NCBI GenBank assembly: GCA_052161625.1
Contig: CP197412.1
DNA length: 64,000 bases
DNA from: JBKCUI01 sp052161625
GTDB taxonomy: Bacteria; Planctomycetota; Planctomycetia; Pirellulales; Pirellulaceae
Reading direction: 5' to 3' (one strand)
Shown here piece by piece: positions 18,829 through 27,239 of the stretch. The position numbers and the translations under genes are program-made. Position 1 is the first letter of the stretch; each line of letters starts with the position of its first letter. The notes below the pieces were generated by a model. The model ran no database searches. It saw only the letters and a program-made list of their open reading frames with translations, and was not told the DNA's origin.

Positions 18829-21268
18829 TCCTCGAACGCGGGTGAGGCCGTTTGCTTTCTCCCTGCAAGATCTCATCGGTCGATTCGGGATCCACGCTGC
18901 GGCAACATTCGACCAATCGATCGGCTAGCGCGTAGAGAGGATCTTCCCAGTCCTCTTGCTTGCTTTCTGATGGCGCGATCTGCGCGATCTCTTCGACTAG
19001 CAATATGAATCGCAGCACGTGCCGGAACAATAGCCCTTCGTGCTTCTGAAGCCCCCGTGCGACGATGTACTTGTTGAAATCACCACCGAATTCGAGCAAC
19101 TCGCCAACGACCCAAACGCCACGTGTGAACACGTCGTGCACACCTGGAAATTCGTAATCGAAGACTCGCCGCAATTTCTCTGCGAGAACCAACGGCCGAG
19201 GGGGAGGCTCATCTCGGTTTTCCCATCGCCGGTAGCGCCCCTTCATCCCCCCCGCTTCGGCTTGGAGCTGCTCGGCGTCCGGTTCTTCCTCTTCATCCTC
19301 CGAACGCCCGGTGAGCTCGGCGGCGCTCGCAAGCCCCAGTGAGAGAAGTTGAGGATGCAAGATCGAGTGGGCAAGCGGTCCTGGCGGCAATTGATCCGGA
19401 AACGGGACGCGCACGATCTTGGCAATGTTCGCAGGCAACTCGAGAACGCTTTCGAGCGCTTGGATACGTTCCCCCTCGTCCGCGTACTGCAGCATATTGA
19501 CCATGTAGAGTCCATAGATCGGGTTGATGCTACGAAGCTGCGAAAGATACGTTAAACGTTCGGTTGGTACGGCCATGTTCGGGCGGTACGATTCGAGGTC
19601 TAGGGGGATTGGTTCCTCTTCACTCACTGGAGACGTCGGCGCGTGAAGCTCCTCGTCTTCTTCCGATTCGGTTTCGGGAAGGTCGATATCGAGCCAGCGC
19701 GGTTTGGAGATCTTCTTCTCGGCAGCTGCAGGGATTGTTGTCGGTTGCAACGGCTGAGGTTTGGGTTCCAATTCGAGGAAGCCCGCTTTCCAAAGAGTAA
19801 CGAGCATCCGATTGAGGTCCTTTTGACCCTTGGCAATTTGATCGGAGGTTTGCAATCTACGTCCGACCAGATCGCGAAGCGGCTGCACCTTCGAGTCGTT
19901 TAGAAGGAGATACGCTAGCAGTCGCCAGGGTAACATGCCCCGACTCTCGAGTTTGGCCGCCGGGGCAGTCCGCAGCTTCTCAAATTGCTCGCGAGTCCAA
20001 TACGTCTCGCCCGCCCTCTTCGTCGGCATCTTCTTTTTGAGCTGCTTCTTGGCACGCAGTAGGTTGGGATCCTTGGTGTCCTCGGGAATCTGATCGTACT
20101 GCTGCTTCCATCGCAAGTGTTTCACGTCGTCTTCATGAGCGAGCACATAGACGAAGCCTTGCGTGTCGTATTGAGGGCGTCCCGCACGACCGAAGATCTG
20201 ATGGGCGGTGCTAGGCTCGACAATCTTCTTCTTGCCGAACGGACCCTTGACGATGCTCGGCAAAATCACACTTCGGGCGGGGAGATTAATTCCTGCCGAA
20301 AGGGTTTCGGTACAAACGGTGACGCTGAGCAATTTCTCTTGAAAGAGCTGTTCGACGAGGCGGCGATACTTGGGCATGATTCCCGCGTGATGCACCCCGA
20401 CACCGCGGATGAGGATCTGTTTGAGCTTGGGCCCTGCCCCTTTGGAGAAATCGAACGATTCGATTCGTTTGGTGATGATCGCCTGGCGCTCTTTGTCGAT
20501 GAGCTTCTTTCCTTTTAGCAACTCCGAGACTTGCCAGCATTGCTCTCGATTGAAGCAAAAGACAAGCCCTGGGGTGCGACGTTTGGCTTCGTCTCCTTCT
20601 GCGATGCGTTCCAAATGTTCATCGAGGTAGGCATCGTCGACCCATTCGAATTGCAACGGAACCTTCCTCTCCGTTCCTTGCACGAGCTCTAGGTTACGAC
20701 CGTGGGATCGAAAGAGCCAACTGCAGAACTCGACGCTGTTTCCGATCGTCGCCGAGAGAAGCATGGTTCGGACATGCTTGGGCATTAAACCGAGTGTCAA
20801 CTCCCAAACGATCCCTCGCTCAGGATCATTGAACGAATGGAACTCATCCATGACCACCGATGCGACGTCTTCGAAGTTGTCATTTTCTTGCCCCATCAAC
20901 CGATTGAGAAGGATTTCAGCGACGACGACCAGCACAGGCGCGTCAGGATTCACTCGTCGATTGCCTGTGACCAACCCGATCGAGTCGATGGGATAGCCCC
21001 ATCGCAAAGCCGTTTGTTGGATCTCCAAGAGCTTTTGGTCGGTCAGGGCAATCAGCGGCGTTGTGTAATAACAACGCTTGCCCGTGCGCAATGCTTCATA
21101 AATGGCAGCTTCGGCAATGAGCGTCTTACCTGTACCGGTCGGAGCGCACACCAACACTCCTTGGTCGGAACTGAAGTAGGCGTAGATCGCTTCTTCTTGA
21201 ACAGGGTAAGGTGTATACGCCAGCTTTTCGAAGTATTCTGCCGCAATATCGAGTCGATCGACGGTCAT
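18809..21268 (-). CDS. Ski2-like DEAD/DEAH-box helicase
   Basis: 819 residues. The superfamily 2 helicase motifs are intact: Q-motif-like TPYPVQEEAI, Walker A APTGTGKT (ending at Thr49), MDEFHSF as the DExH box, LLSATIGN, and the motif VI region HQIFGRAGRPQYD. These define the Ski2/Mtr4-like branch (RNA or DNA unwinding). A lysine-rich insertion and an acidic linker (ESEEDEELHAP) separate the core from a helical C-terminal domain. The start at 21268 overlaps the upstream PfpI gene stop by four bases (ATGA); an ATG at 21307 would overlap it further and adds no conserved sequence. The 3' end overlaps the convergent DUF1501 gene by 20 bases. Confidence 0.92.
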   Translation of the reverse strand: MTVDRLDIAAEYFEKLAYTPYPVQEEAIYAYFSSDQGVLVCAPTGTGKTLIAEAAIYEALRTGKRCYYTTPLIALTDQKLLEIQQTALRWGYPIDSIGLVTGNRRVNPDAPVLVVVAEILLNRLMGQENDNFEDVASVVMDEFHSFNDPERGIVWELTLGLMPKHVRTMLLSATIGNSVEFCSWLFRSHGRNLELVQGTERKVPLQFEWVDDAYLDEHLERIAEGDEAKRRTPGLVFCFNREQCWQVSELLKGKKLIDKERQAIITKRIESFDFSKGAGPKLKQILIRGVGVHHAGIMPKYRRLVEQLFQEKLLSVTVCTETLSAGINLPARSVILPSIVKGPFGKKKIVEPSTAHQIFGRAGRPQYDTQGFVYVLAHEDDVKHLRWKQQYDQIPEDTKDPNLLRAKKQLKKKMPTKRAGETYWTREQFEKLRTAPAAKLESRGMLPWRLLAYLLLNDSKVQPLRDLVGRRLQTSDQIAKGQKDLNRMLVTLWKAGFLELEPKPQPLQPTTIPAAAEKKISKPRWLDIDLPETESEEDEELHAPTSPVSEEEPIPLDLESYRPNMAVPTERLTYLSQLRSINPIYGLYMVNMLQYADEGERIQALESVLELPANIAKIVRVPFPDQLPPGPLAHSILHPQLLSLGLASAAELTGRSEDEEEEPDAEQLQAEAGGMKGRYRRWENRDEPPPRPLVLAEKLRRVFDYEFPGVHDVFTRGVWVVGELLEFGGDFNKYIVARGLQKHEGLLFRHVLRFILLVEEIAQIAPSESKQEDWEDPLYALADRLVECCRSVDPESTDEILQGESKRPHPRSRTKESLE

Positions 21269-21795
21269 TGTTGGCAGATCACCTCGATCATCGCGGATGC
21301 GAACCACGGCAAATCATCGGGTTTGCGACTGCTTACAAAATGACGATCGACGACAACAGGAGCATCTTCCCAGATCGCACCTGCATTCTCCAAATCATCC
21401 TTGATCCCCGGTGACCCCGTTACCTTGACGCCGCGATAAACTCCGGCGGAGATTGCGAGCCAACCACCATGACAGATCGCCGCCACGCACTTCTGGCTCG
21501 CCGCGAACTCGGCGATGAGCGATTTCACCTTGGGCAACCTTCGGAGCCGGTCGGGCATAAATCCACCCGGTAAAAGGACCGCGTCGTAATCGGCAGCATG
21601 GGCCTGATCGATGGTGATGTCCGATTTGCAAGGGTATCCGTTTTTTCCCTCATAGACCTTTTGAGCCTCTTCTCCCGCGATCACAAATTCCGCCCCGGCT
21701 TCGATCAATCGGAGCTTGGGATACCAAAGCTCTAAGTCTTCATAGATGTCCCCGACGAATGCGAGAACTCGCCGGTTAACGAGAGGCTTTTGCAT
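21265..21795 (-). CDS. DJ-1/PfpI family protein
   Basis: 176 residues covering the whole DJ-1/PfpI domain. The nucleophile elbow is AAICHGG with Cys108-His109, and the conserved Glu/Asp-containing N-terminal segment (FVGDIYEDLELWYP) and LLPGGFMPDRLR loop are present. Family members include deglycases, chaperones and amidases; general stress or glyoxal detoxification is plausible but not decidable. It is translationally coupled to the downstream helicase gene (ATGA overlap), an unusual pairing that may only reflect gene packing. Confidence 0.9.
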   Translation of the reverse strand: MQKPLVNRRVLAFVGDIYEDLELWYPKLRLIEAGAEFVIAGEEAQKVYEGKNGYPCKSDITIDQAHAADYDAVLLPGGFMPDRLRRLPKVKSLIAEFAASQKCVAAICHGGWLAISAGVYRGVKVTGSPGIKDDLENAGAIWEDAPVVVDRHFVSSRKPDDLPWFASAMIEVICQQ

Positions 21796-22060
21796 ACGGT
21801 GTTTCCCTCAAGGAGTTTCTTCGGTTGGCAGGCGGTAAGGACAAACGACATCGGTTTTTCGCTTTTCTCGATTCGCGAGGGCAAAAGCAGGGTGAAGACC
21901 GCTTTGTCCACCGGAAGGGATCAACTAAACTAGGATTGTCCAAGTCAATCAGGCATAGGGACTCCCTTCCCCCCATGGAATGGACCTCAACGAGGTCGGA
22001 TCCAGCGGAACCGGAAGGTAGGAATTCTATCGACAGTTCAACCGTTTGAGGAAAGTCTGG

Positions 22061-22927
22061 ATGGGGCTTCGCGATTATTTTAGTTCTGGAAGAGGTCTTT
22101 CGTTCGAGCTTTTTCCTCCCAAGAGCGATGAAGGTGTCGACCAATTGCTGGTGACAGTCGGCGAATTGGCTGACTTCGCGCCGGATTTCTTCACCTGTAC
22201 CTACGGTGCGGGGGGATCGACCAGAGGTCGAACCTTAGAGATTTTGGAGCGAGTGAAGAAGCAAACGAACATTCCTGTCGCTTCGCATTTGACCTGTGTC
22301 GGATCCACCGTGGACGAACTCCGCGACTATCTTCGCGCCGCAATCGCGATTGGTACGGACTACATCGTGGCCCTCCGCGGTGATCCTCCAAAGGGGGAAA
22401 CGGTCTTCCAGCAAACCGAAGGGGGATTGTGCTATGCAAACGAACTGGTTGCGCTGATCCGCTCCGAGTTCAATCAACTGGGTATCGCAGTGGCAGGCTA
22501 TCCGGAAGTACACCAAGAGGCACCCAACGCCGAAATCGACTTGGACAACCTTAAACGGAAAGTCGACGCAGGGGCGGACATTATCGTTACCCAGCTTTTC
22601 TACAATAATGCCGACTACTTCCGATTCGTCGACAAATGCAAAGCGAAAGGAATTGAAATCCCGATCGTCCCCGGAATTCTGCCCGTCACCAACTTGGCTC
22701 AAATCCAAAGGATCGCATCCCTCTGCAAAGCGTCGCTTCCTGAATCGTTTGTCTCCCGATTGCAGCACAATGCAGACCCGACCTGGCAATTCCAAGTCGG
22801 AGTGGAGTTCGCGCAGGCACAGGTGGATGACCTTTTGAAAAGAGGTGTCCCCGGCGTCCACTTTTACGTGCTGAACAAATCGCAAGCAACCTCCGAAGTT
22901 CTCAAAGCTCACTGGACCGTCGCCTGA
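22061..22927 (+). CDS. metF: methylenetetrahydrofolate reductase
   Basis: 288 residues, the usual size of bacterial MetF. It reduces 5,10-methylene-THF to 5-methyl-THF with FAD and NAD(P)H, feeding methionine synthesis. Key motifs are LSFELFPPKSDEG (catalytic Glu in the FELFPPK box), FTCTYGAGGSTR, ASHLTCVG, YIVALRGDPPKG, and DIIVTQLFYNNADYFRF. The ATG at 22061 is preceded by GAGGAAAG (22048-22055); the upstream TTG at 22046 lacks a ribosome site. The stop codon overlaps the proC start by one base (TGATG), so the two are translationally coupled. Confidence 0.96.
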   Translation: MGLRDYFSSGRGLSFELFPPKSDEGVDQLLVTVGELADFAPDFFTCTYGAGGSTRGRTLEILERVKKQTNIPVASHLTCVGSTVDELRDYLRAAIAIGTDYIVALRGDPPKGETVFQQTEGGLCYANELVALIRSEFNQLGIAVAGYPEVHQEAPNAEIDLDNLKRKVDAGADIIVTQLFYNNADYFRFVDKCKAKGIEIPIVPGILPVTNLAQIQRIASLCKASLPESFVSRLQHNADPTWQFQVGVEFAQAQVDDLLKRGVPGVHFYVLNKSQATSEVLKAHWTVA

Positions 22928-23730
22928 TGTCAAACACGATCGGATTTCTCGGTGGCGGTCAAATGGCCACGGCGATCGCCAAAGGGGTCATTGCTGCTGG
23001 GCTCGCAAAGACCTCCGACTTGGTGATCTATGAACCAAATGCCTCGCAGCAAGCCCGATTGCGCGAGCAGTTTCCCGGTTGCGTCATCCCCGAGTCAACC
23101 AAAGAACTATTCGATCAAGCCACCCGAGTCGTGCTGGCTGTCAAACCGCAAGTCCTTTCGGAGATCGCGATCTCGCTGAGACCTTACACTCGCAATGAAC
23201 ATTTGCTCGTGTCGATCGCAGCAGGCATCTCTCTCAAAAAGTTGGCGGATTGGTTTGAAAGCGAACGCGTGATCCGTGTCATGCCCAACACCCCCTGCCA
23301 AAGTCGACAAGGCGCGAGTGGAATCGCGGTGGGCAAAGGGGTTACCCCTCAGGACGCAGCCTGGTGCGACGCGATCTTCGGTGCCGTCGGGCGATTTGTT
23401 CGGTGCACAGACGATCAATTGCATGCTGTGACCGGGCTCTCCGGATCAGGACCTGCCTATGTTCTGATGATGATCGAGGCCCTGAGCGATGGCGGAGTTA
23501 TGAGCGGCCTGAGCCGACAAACTGCCCTGGAACTGGCAGTACAAACGGTCTTGGGGGCTGCCACCATGGTGCAAGATACGGGAACCCATCCCGCGATCCT
23601 ACGCGAGCAAGTCACCAGTCCGGCAGGTACAACAGCTTCTGCGCTCGCTGTCCTCGAACGAGCAGGGTTTCGAAGCGCCATCATCGACGCTGTCGTGGCT
23701 GCCTCCCAACGTTCGCGCGAACTGAGCTGA
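22927..23730 (+). CDS. proC: pyrroline-5-carboxylate reductase
   Basis: 267 residues. The N-terminal Rossmann fold starts IGFLGGGQMATAIAKGV (the NADP-binding GxGxMA pattern) and continues with VVLAVKPQVL, VSIAAGIS and VIRVMPNTPC. The C-terminal P5C reductase signature is AVTGLSGSGPAYVLMMIEALSDGGVMSGL and the LREQVTSPAGTT loop. It catalyses the last step of proline synthesis. It starts at the last base of the metF stop, forming a two-gene operon. An arrangement of metF with proC is not a metabolic pathway pairing. Confidence 0.96.
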   Translation: MSNTIGFLGGGQMATAIAKGVIAAGLAKTSDLVIYEPNASQQARLREQFPGCVIPESTKELFDQATRVVLAVKPQVLSEIAISLRPYTRNEHLLVSIAAGISLKKLADWFESERVIRVMPNTPCQSRQGASGIAVGKGVTPQDAAWCDAIFGAVGRFVRCTDDQLHAVTGLSGSGPAYVLMMIEALSDGGVMSGLSRQTALELAVQTVLGAATMVQDTGTHPAILREQVTSPAGTTASALAVLERAGFRSAIIDAVVAASQRSRELS

Positions 23731-23743
23731 ATCCGTCCTTCGA

Positions 23744-23815
23744 CTCCAGATGACTCCAGATGACTCCAGGACGGCTACTCCGGATAACGTTAGGACACTA
23801 CTCCGGATAACTTCG
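23744..23815. repeat. short tandem repeats downstream of proC
   Basis: A 10-base unit (ctccagatga) is repeated between 23744 and 23770, and a second unit, ctactccggataac, occurs twice between 23775 and 23812. The second pair overlaps the 3' end of the small membrane-peptide gene on the opposite strand. These look like slippage-type repeats; no function is apparent. Confidence 0.6.
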
Positions 23816-23938
23816 CGACGACTCTTCTTCGCCTCTTGGTGTGAACCCGGACGGCTTGTCTTCGTCATACCACTTTGCGAGAAAGTGCCAGACGGGGAAT
23901 AAACAGAGGACGACAAGTATCCCTAGCCACCAGTACAT
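23798..23938 (-). CDS. 46-residue single-pass membrane protein
   Basis: A short gene easily missed by length filters. The ATG at 23938 is preceded by AAAGGAG with nine bases to the start, one of the best ribosome sites in the window. The product begins MYWWLGILVVLCLFPVWHFL, one strong membrane helix, followed by a charged tail AKWYDEDKPSGFTPRGEEE and ends at TAG (23798). This layout (short periplasmic N-terminus, one helix, acidic tail) is typical of small bacterial membrane proteins that attach to larger complexes. No family was recognised. The gene is convergent with proC and ends inside short tandem repeats. Confidence 0.6.
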   Translation of the reverse strand: MYWWLGILVVLCLFPVWHFLAKWYDEDKPSGFTPRGEEESSRSYPE

Positions 23939-24118
23939 GTTGCCAATCTCCTTTCGCAGCGGCCACCTCTGCGGATCGTGTTTTCTCCTGTCTCGGTTTT
24001 ATGAACCAACCACTTGGTACATCCTGCCACTAACCTACCAAGGTTGAAGGTGCGAGTCGAATGGGCGCTGAATTTTCAAAATCGGCCCGCTTCCGAGGAG
24101 AAAGCCACCCTGAATGCA

Positions 24119-24145
24119 ACAAGGCCGCTTGAAACGCGGCCTTGT
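24119..24145. terminator. hairpin, probable terminator of the 24189-24764 gene
   Basis: A perfect 10-bp stem (ACAAGGCCGC / GCGGCCTTGT) with a seven-base loop lies 44 bases after the stop of the minus-strand unknown gene. There is no clear T-run on either strand, so it may act as a weak or factor-assisted terminator or as an mRNA end-protecting hairpin. Confidence 0.5.
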
Positions 24146-24188
24146 AAGGGATTCGAGACAGGGCTGGGGGCAGCAAACCGAATCGTGA

Positions 24189-24764
24189 CTAGCTAAGGTT
24201 GCTTGGGCGACGCGGCATCTTTCGAGGATAGGGCGGCTCGGACTTCTCGGGTGTAGACATCCCGTTTTCTTCTTCCCACTGCTGTCGCTCGCAATCGGTT
24301 GCGTAGTACTTCAACCAACATTCCATGTCGTTCTCCTCCAAGCAATGCCAGTGGAGATAGTTGCGATGGTCCGCGATACGCTTCTCGTAAGACGGGAGAA
24401 TGTCTCTCGCAATGAGACAGTAAAGCTGCCGATCGCTGAGATGATCGGTCAAATCGAGGACAACACGTTGCTCATAAAGCGCTGCAATCGTTTGCCACAA
24501 GAGTTGGTGCAATTCTAAGTCGCATAACGATTCAGGATTGGGGAGCTTGAGCTCCGGCTCAAACCACTGGCTGATCGGAAGTGTAGGGGCTCGCTCCCAA
24601 GCCAAAATGGAGGCGAGAAACTCGTTCTCCTCCACCAATGACATCTGCCGGAGAGAGACTAAGTCAACCGATTCATCGAGGTAAGGCTCCAGCTCGTCGC
24701 GCAATTGAGCATTTCGGAGCAACAAATCAACTTCGCTTTCGATTGGCATAGGTACTTGCGACAT
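24189..24764 (-). CDS. hypothetical protein, mostly helical
   Basis: 191 residues, soluble, no signal peptide. The sequence is rich in acidic and aromatic residues with long helices (SLRQMSLVEENEFLASILAWERAP; LIARDILPSYEKRI) and ends in a basic proline-rich tail (PPYPRKMPRRPSNLS). The segment NYLHWHCLEENDMECWLKYYA is distinctive. I do not recognise a family; the composition fits conserved uncharacterised planctomycete proteins. It is a single gene with about 290 bases of non-coding sequence before the M50 gene. Confidence 0.75.
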   Translation of the reverse strand: MSQVPMPIESEVDLLLRNAQLRDELEPYLDESVDLVSLRQMSLVEENEFLASILAWERAPTLPISQWFEPELKLPNPESLCDLELHQLLWQTIAALYEQRVVLDLTDHLSDRQLYCLIARDILPSYEKRIADHRNYLHWHCLEENDMECWLKYYATDCERQQWEEENGMSTPEKSEPPYPRKMPRRPSNLS

Positions 24765-25053
24765 TGCTTAGCACGCATTCTTGGAGAGCTGTGAGTCAGG
24801 TTGGTGCGAGGTCTCGATCGAGCAACTCGTCCCCTCCAATGTATCCATGACAAACTTGGGATTAAAGCTTTGACTTGAGCAAAAGACACGTTGCGATGAA
24901 GTTTTCGAAAACGTGAAAATCAGAAGCCGCATAATCGATACGTCTTACCACGCGAAGGCCCTACAATCGATACAACCGTCAAAGTCCAATGGGCTTTCGA
25001 GGTAGAATTTTCGAGCTTATCGTCGAAGCGGTTTGCGTGTCCGAATTTGTGTC

Positions 25054-27216
25054 CTATGCACGCGGATCGTCTCGAAACTGAAATTTCAAGGCTGCATCGA
25101 TCCATCTCCAAAGCGATTGCCAACTGTTTTCTCGCTCGTGTTCGAGACGCAGCGAGCAATGAATGCCGGCCGGTGGAAGGCTTCGAGCCATGGTTGTGTT
25201 CCATGCGGATGACGTAGTTGACTTGGGCTTTATCGCAACGCGTACTTCCAATCGCGGTTTGTCGGTTTTGTATTCTTCCTTGCCTTGCTCGTCTTTCTCC
25301 GAGCGTACCGCAATGGGGCCTCCGAAGATACCGCCCAAGCTTGCGAAACTCAGTACGTCAGTCGATCGGGGGAGGACTTGAAGCACCGAGCCTTGCCAGC
25401 GCTCCCCATTCGATAGTCGGACCACCATCGGTTCCCCATTCGCACCGGAGACTCGTTCCCAAGCTTCTTGTGGAATGGTAGCGCGTACCTCAAGCTTGGT
25501 AGGATCGACCACTAATCCGATCGAGCTGCCTGATTCAAGGAAATTGCCCTTCAAATTCTGAGACGCTCGAATCATCAAGACACCGTCTCGCGGAGCCTTC
25601 ACGATGAGTGATTCCAACTTGTCCTTCAACGACGTGCATTGGTAACGCAGTGCTTCCAGCACCGCTTCTTCAGCTTGTAGTTCGGACTCCTTTTTTTGCG
25701 CTCGAAGCATATGGCATCGTCGCTCGCTGGACTCTTTCATCTGCACCGCAATCTCGTATTCGATTTGCAATGCGGGATTCTCCATCCGAATGACTTCGTC
25801 CCCCTGCCGCACCCCCTGTCCATCGTGCACGAGAACATCTTTCACGAACCCCGAAGCATCCACTCGAAGCTCCGAGGGTTCGATGAAATCGACGCAGCCA
25901 GGCCAATAAATTTGCATGGGTGAGGGAAGAAAGCCAAGAACGATGACGCCTGCGAATAACACTGCGGCTCGTTTGCATTTTCGGGGATCAAGCTCCCGAA
26001 ACTCCTTCAAGATCGCTCGCCATCCTATCGATGGTGTTGACGGCTTTCGTGTAACAAAACGGGGTACGATGAACCACAGCAAGGCAAAAGCGACGACTAC
26101 GAGCATACCGAGACCGTCCCAAGCGACCCAGAGTCCCCAGCCCATCGTCAGCATCGTCAGCATACGCGATACCCAACTTGAGAGACCGTATAGCAACAAC
26201 ATTGGTGCAATAGGTGTGTTCCGGTCGGATCGAAAAAACATCCGACGTCCAATCTGCTTCACCGTGGCCTGCGCGTCCTGCCACAAGTTTGGACGCCCAA
26301 TCAAATCGATCAAAATGTAGTAACCGTCGAATCGCATCAACGGGTTTCCGTTGAAGACGAGAGTTGAAAAGGTTCCCATCGTCACAATCGAGGCGCACAA
26401 GTACCGAAGATTGGATGACTCGAGCGTGCAAACGCCGATCGCTGCGACAGCGGCAATCGTCCATTCGAAAAGCATCCCCGATGCGCTGACGAGAATCCTA
26501 GACCAGCGATTGTCAATCCTCCAAACGCTGGTGACGTTGACATACGGAGATGGGGCGAAAAACATAAACCCAATCCCAGCAGAACGTGGCTTGGCCCCGA
26601 CTCGCGTGCACGCGACGGCATGCCCTAATTCATGCACCGTTTTGAGGACTACCCACGCAAGCAATAGCCACCAATAGCTACCCGGTACAAAGAGCTCCGT
26701 ACTCAGAGATGTGATCGTGTGAAAGTCTGTAATCGCAAAACTGATCCCGATCCCCCAGACCAACGCGGCAACACAGGCGGAGGGAATGGAAAGCAACCAA
26801 AGCAAAGGTTTTGTAATCGCTTCGAGTTGCTCCGAATTCAAAATCGGGATACGAAAAAAGCTTGGGTCAAAAAGCTTTGGAGGAGGCTCACCAATCGCAG
26901 GCTCGAGCGATGCGACGGGCGATTCCTCGTCAGTTCGTTCTAAGATGCCAGCTTGCATAAGCCAGACGAGAGTTTTTTGAACCTTACCAGGGTCTTGCGC
27001 TCCGATGACGCGACTGTGTTTGCGTCCGATCGCGACGGCTTCCTGCAACCGCCACTCTCCATCGAGAAGTGCGCATAGCTCGTATTCGAGCGGACCTAAA
27101 CGCCAAAACTTTTCATGCCGCAGATCCTCCGCGACATATCGCACACCTTGACGAGTCGATAAACAATGGAATGTCACCTCAGGTCGAAGGCGAACAATAG
27201 GATTTTTGTTAGTCAT
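25054..27216 (-). CDS. M50-type membrane protein with HlyD/lipoyl C-terminal region
   Basis: 720 residues. After a soluble N-terminal region comes a site-2-protease-like membrane core: VLKTVHELGHAVACTRVGA carries the zinc motif HELGH at residues 195-199, and NPLMRFDGYYILIDL supplies the third ligand. The helix-rich core is followed from about residue 440 by a biotinyl-lipoyl/HlyD-type segment (SELRVDASGFVKDVLVHDGQGVRQGDEVIRMENP), a coiled-coil hairpin and a beta-barrel. In planctomycetes such M50-HlyD fusions sit next to HlyD proteins and are assumed to act in export. The ATG at 27216 is chosen over an upstream one at 27252 that overlaps the previous gene. It is the third gene of a minus-strand run. 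Confidence 0.88.
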   Translation of the reverse strand: MTNKNPIVRLRPEVTFHCLSTRQGVRYVAEDLRHEKFWRLGPLEYELCALLDGEWRLQEAVAIGRKHSRVIGAQDPGKVQKTLVWLMQAGILERTDEESPVASLEPAIGEPPPKLFDPSFFRIPILNSEQLEAITKPLLWLLSIPSACVAALVWGIGISFAITDFHTITSLSTELFVPGSYWWLLLAWVVLKTVHELGHAVACTRVGAKPRSAGIGFMFFAPSPYVNVTSVWRIDNRWSRILVSASGMLFEWTIAAVAAIGVCTLESSNLRYLCASIVTMGTFSTLVFNGNPLMRFDGYYILIDLIGRPNLWQDAQATVKQIGRRMFFRSDRNTPIAPMLLLYGLSSWVSRMLTMLTMGWGLWVAWDGLGMLVVVAFALLWFIVPRFVTRKPSTPSIGWRAILKEFRELDPRKCKRAAVLFAGVIVLGFLPSPMQIYWPGCVDFIEPSELRVDASGFVKDVLVHDGQGVRQGDEVIRMENPALQIEYEIAVQMKESSERRCHMLRAQKKESELQAEEAVLEALRYQCTSLKDKLESLIVKAPRDGVLMIRASQNLKGNFLESGSSIGLVVDPTKLEVRATIPQEAWERVSGANGEPMVVRLSNGERWQGSVLQVLPRSTDVLSFASLGGIFGGPIAVRSEKDEQGKEEYKTDKPRLEVRVAIKPKSTTSSAWNTTMARSLPPAGIHCSLRLEHERENSWQSLWRWIDAALKFQFRDDPRA

Positions 27217-27239
27217 GGATTCCGGTCTCCTGCATCTGG

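Noticed and set aside
23731..23800. The repeats after proC as a CRISPR array
   Set aside because: Units are 10-14 bases, adjacent without spacers, and only two or three copies occur.
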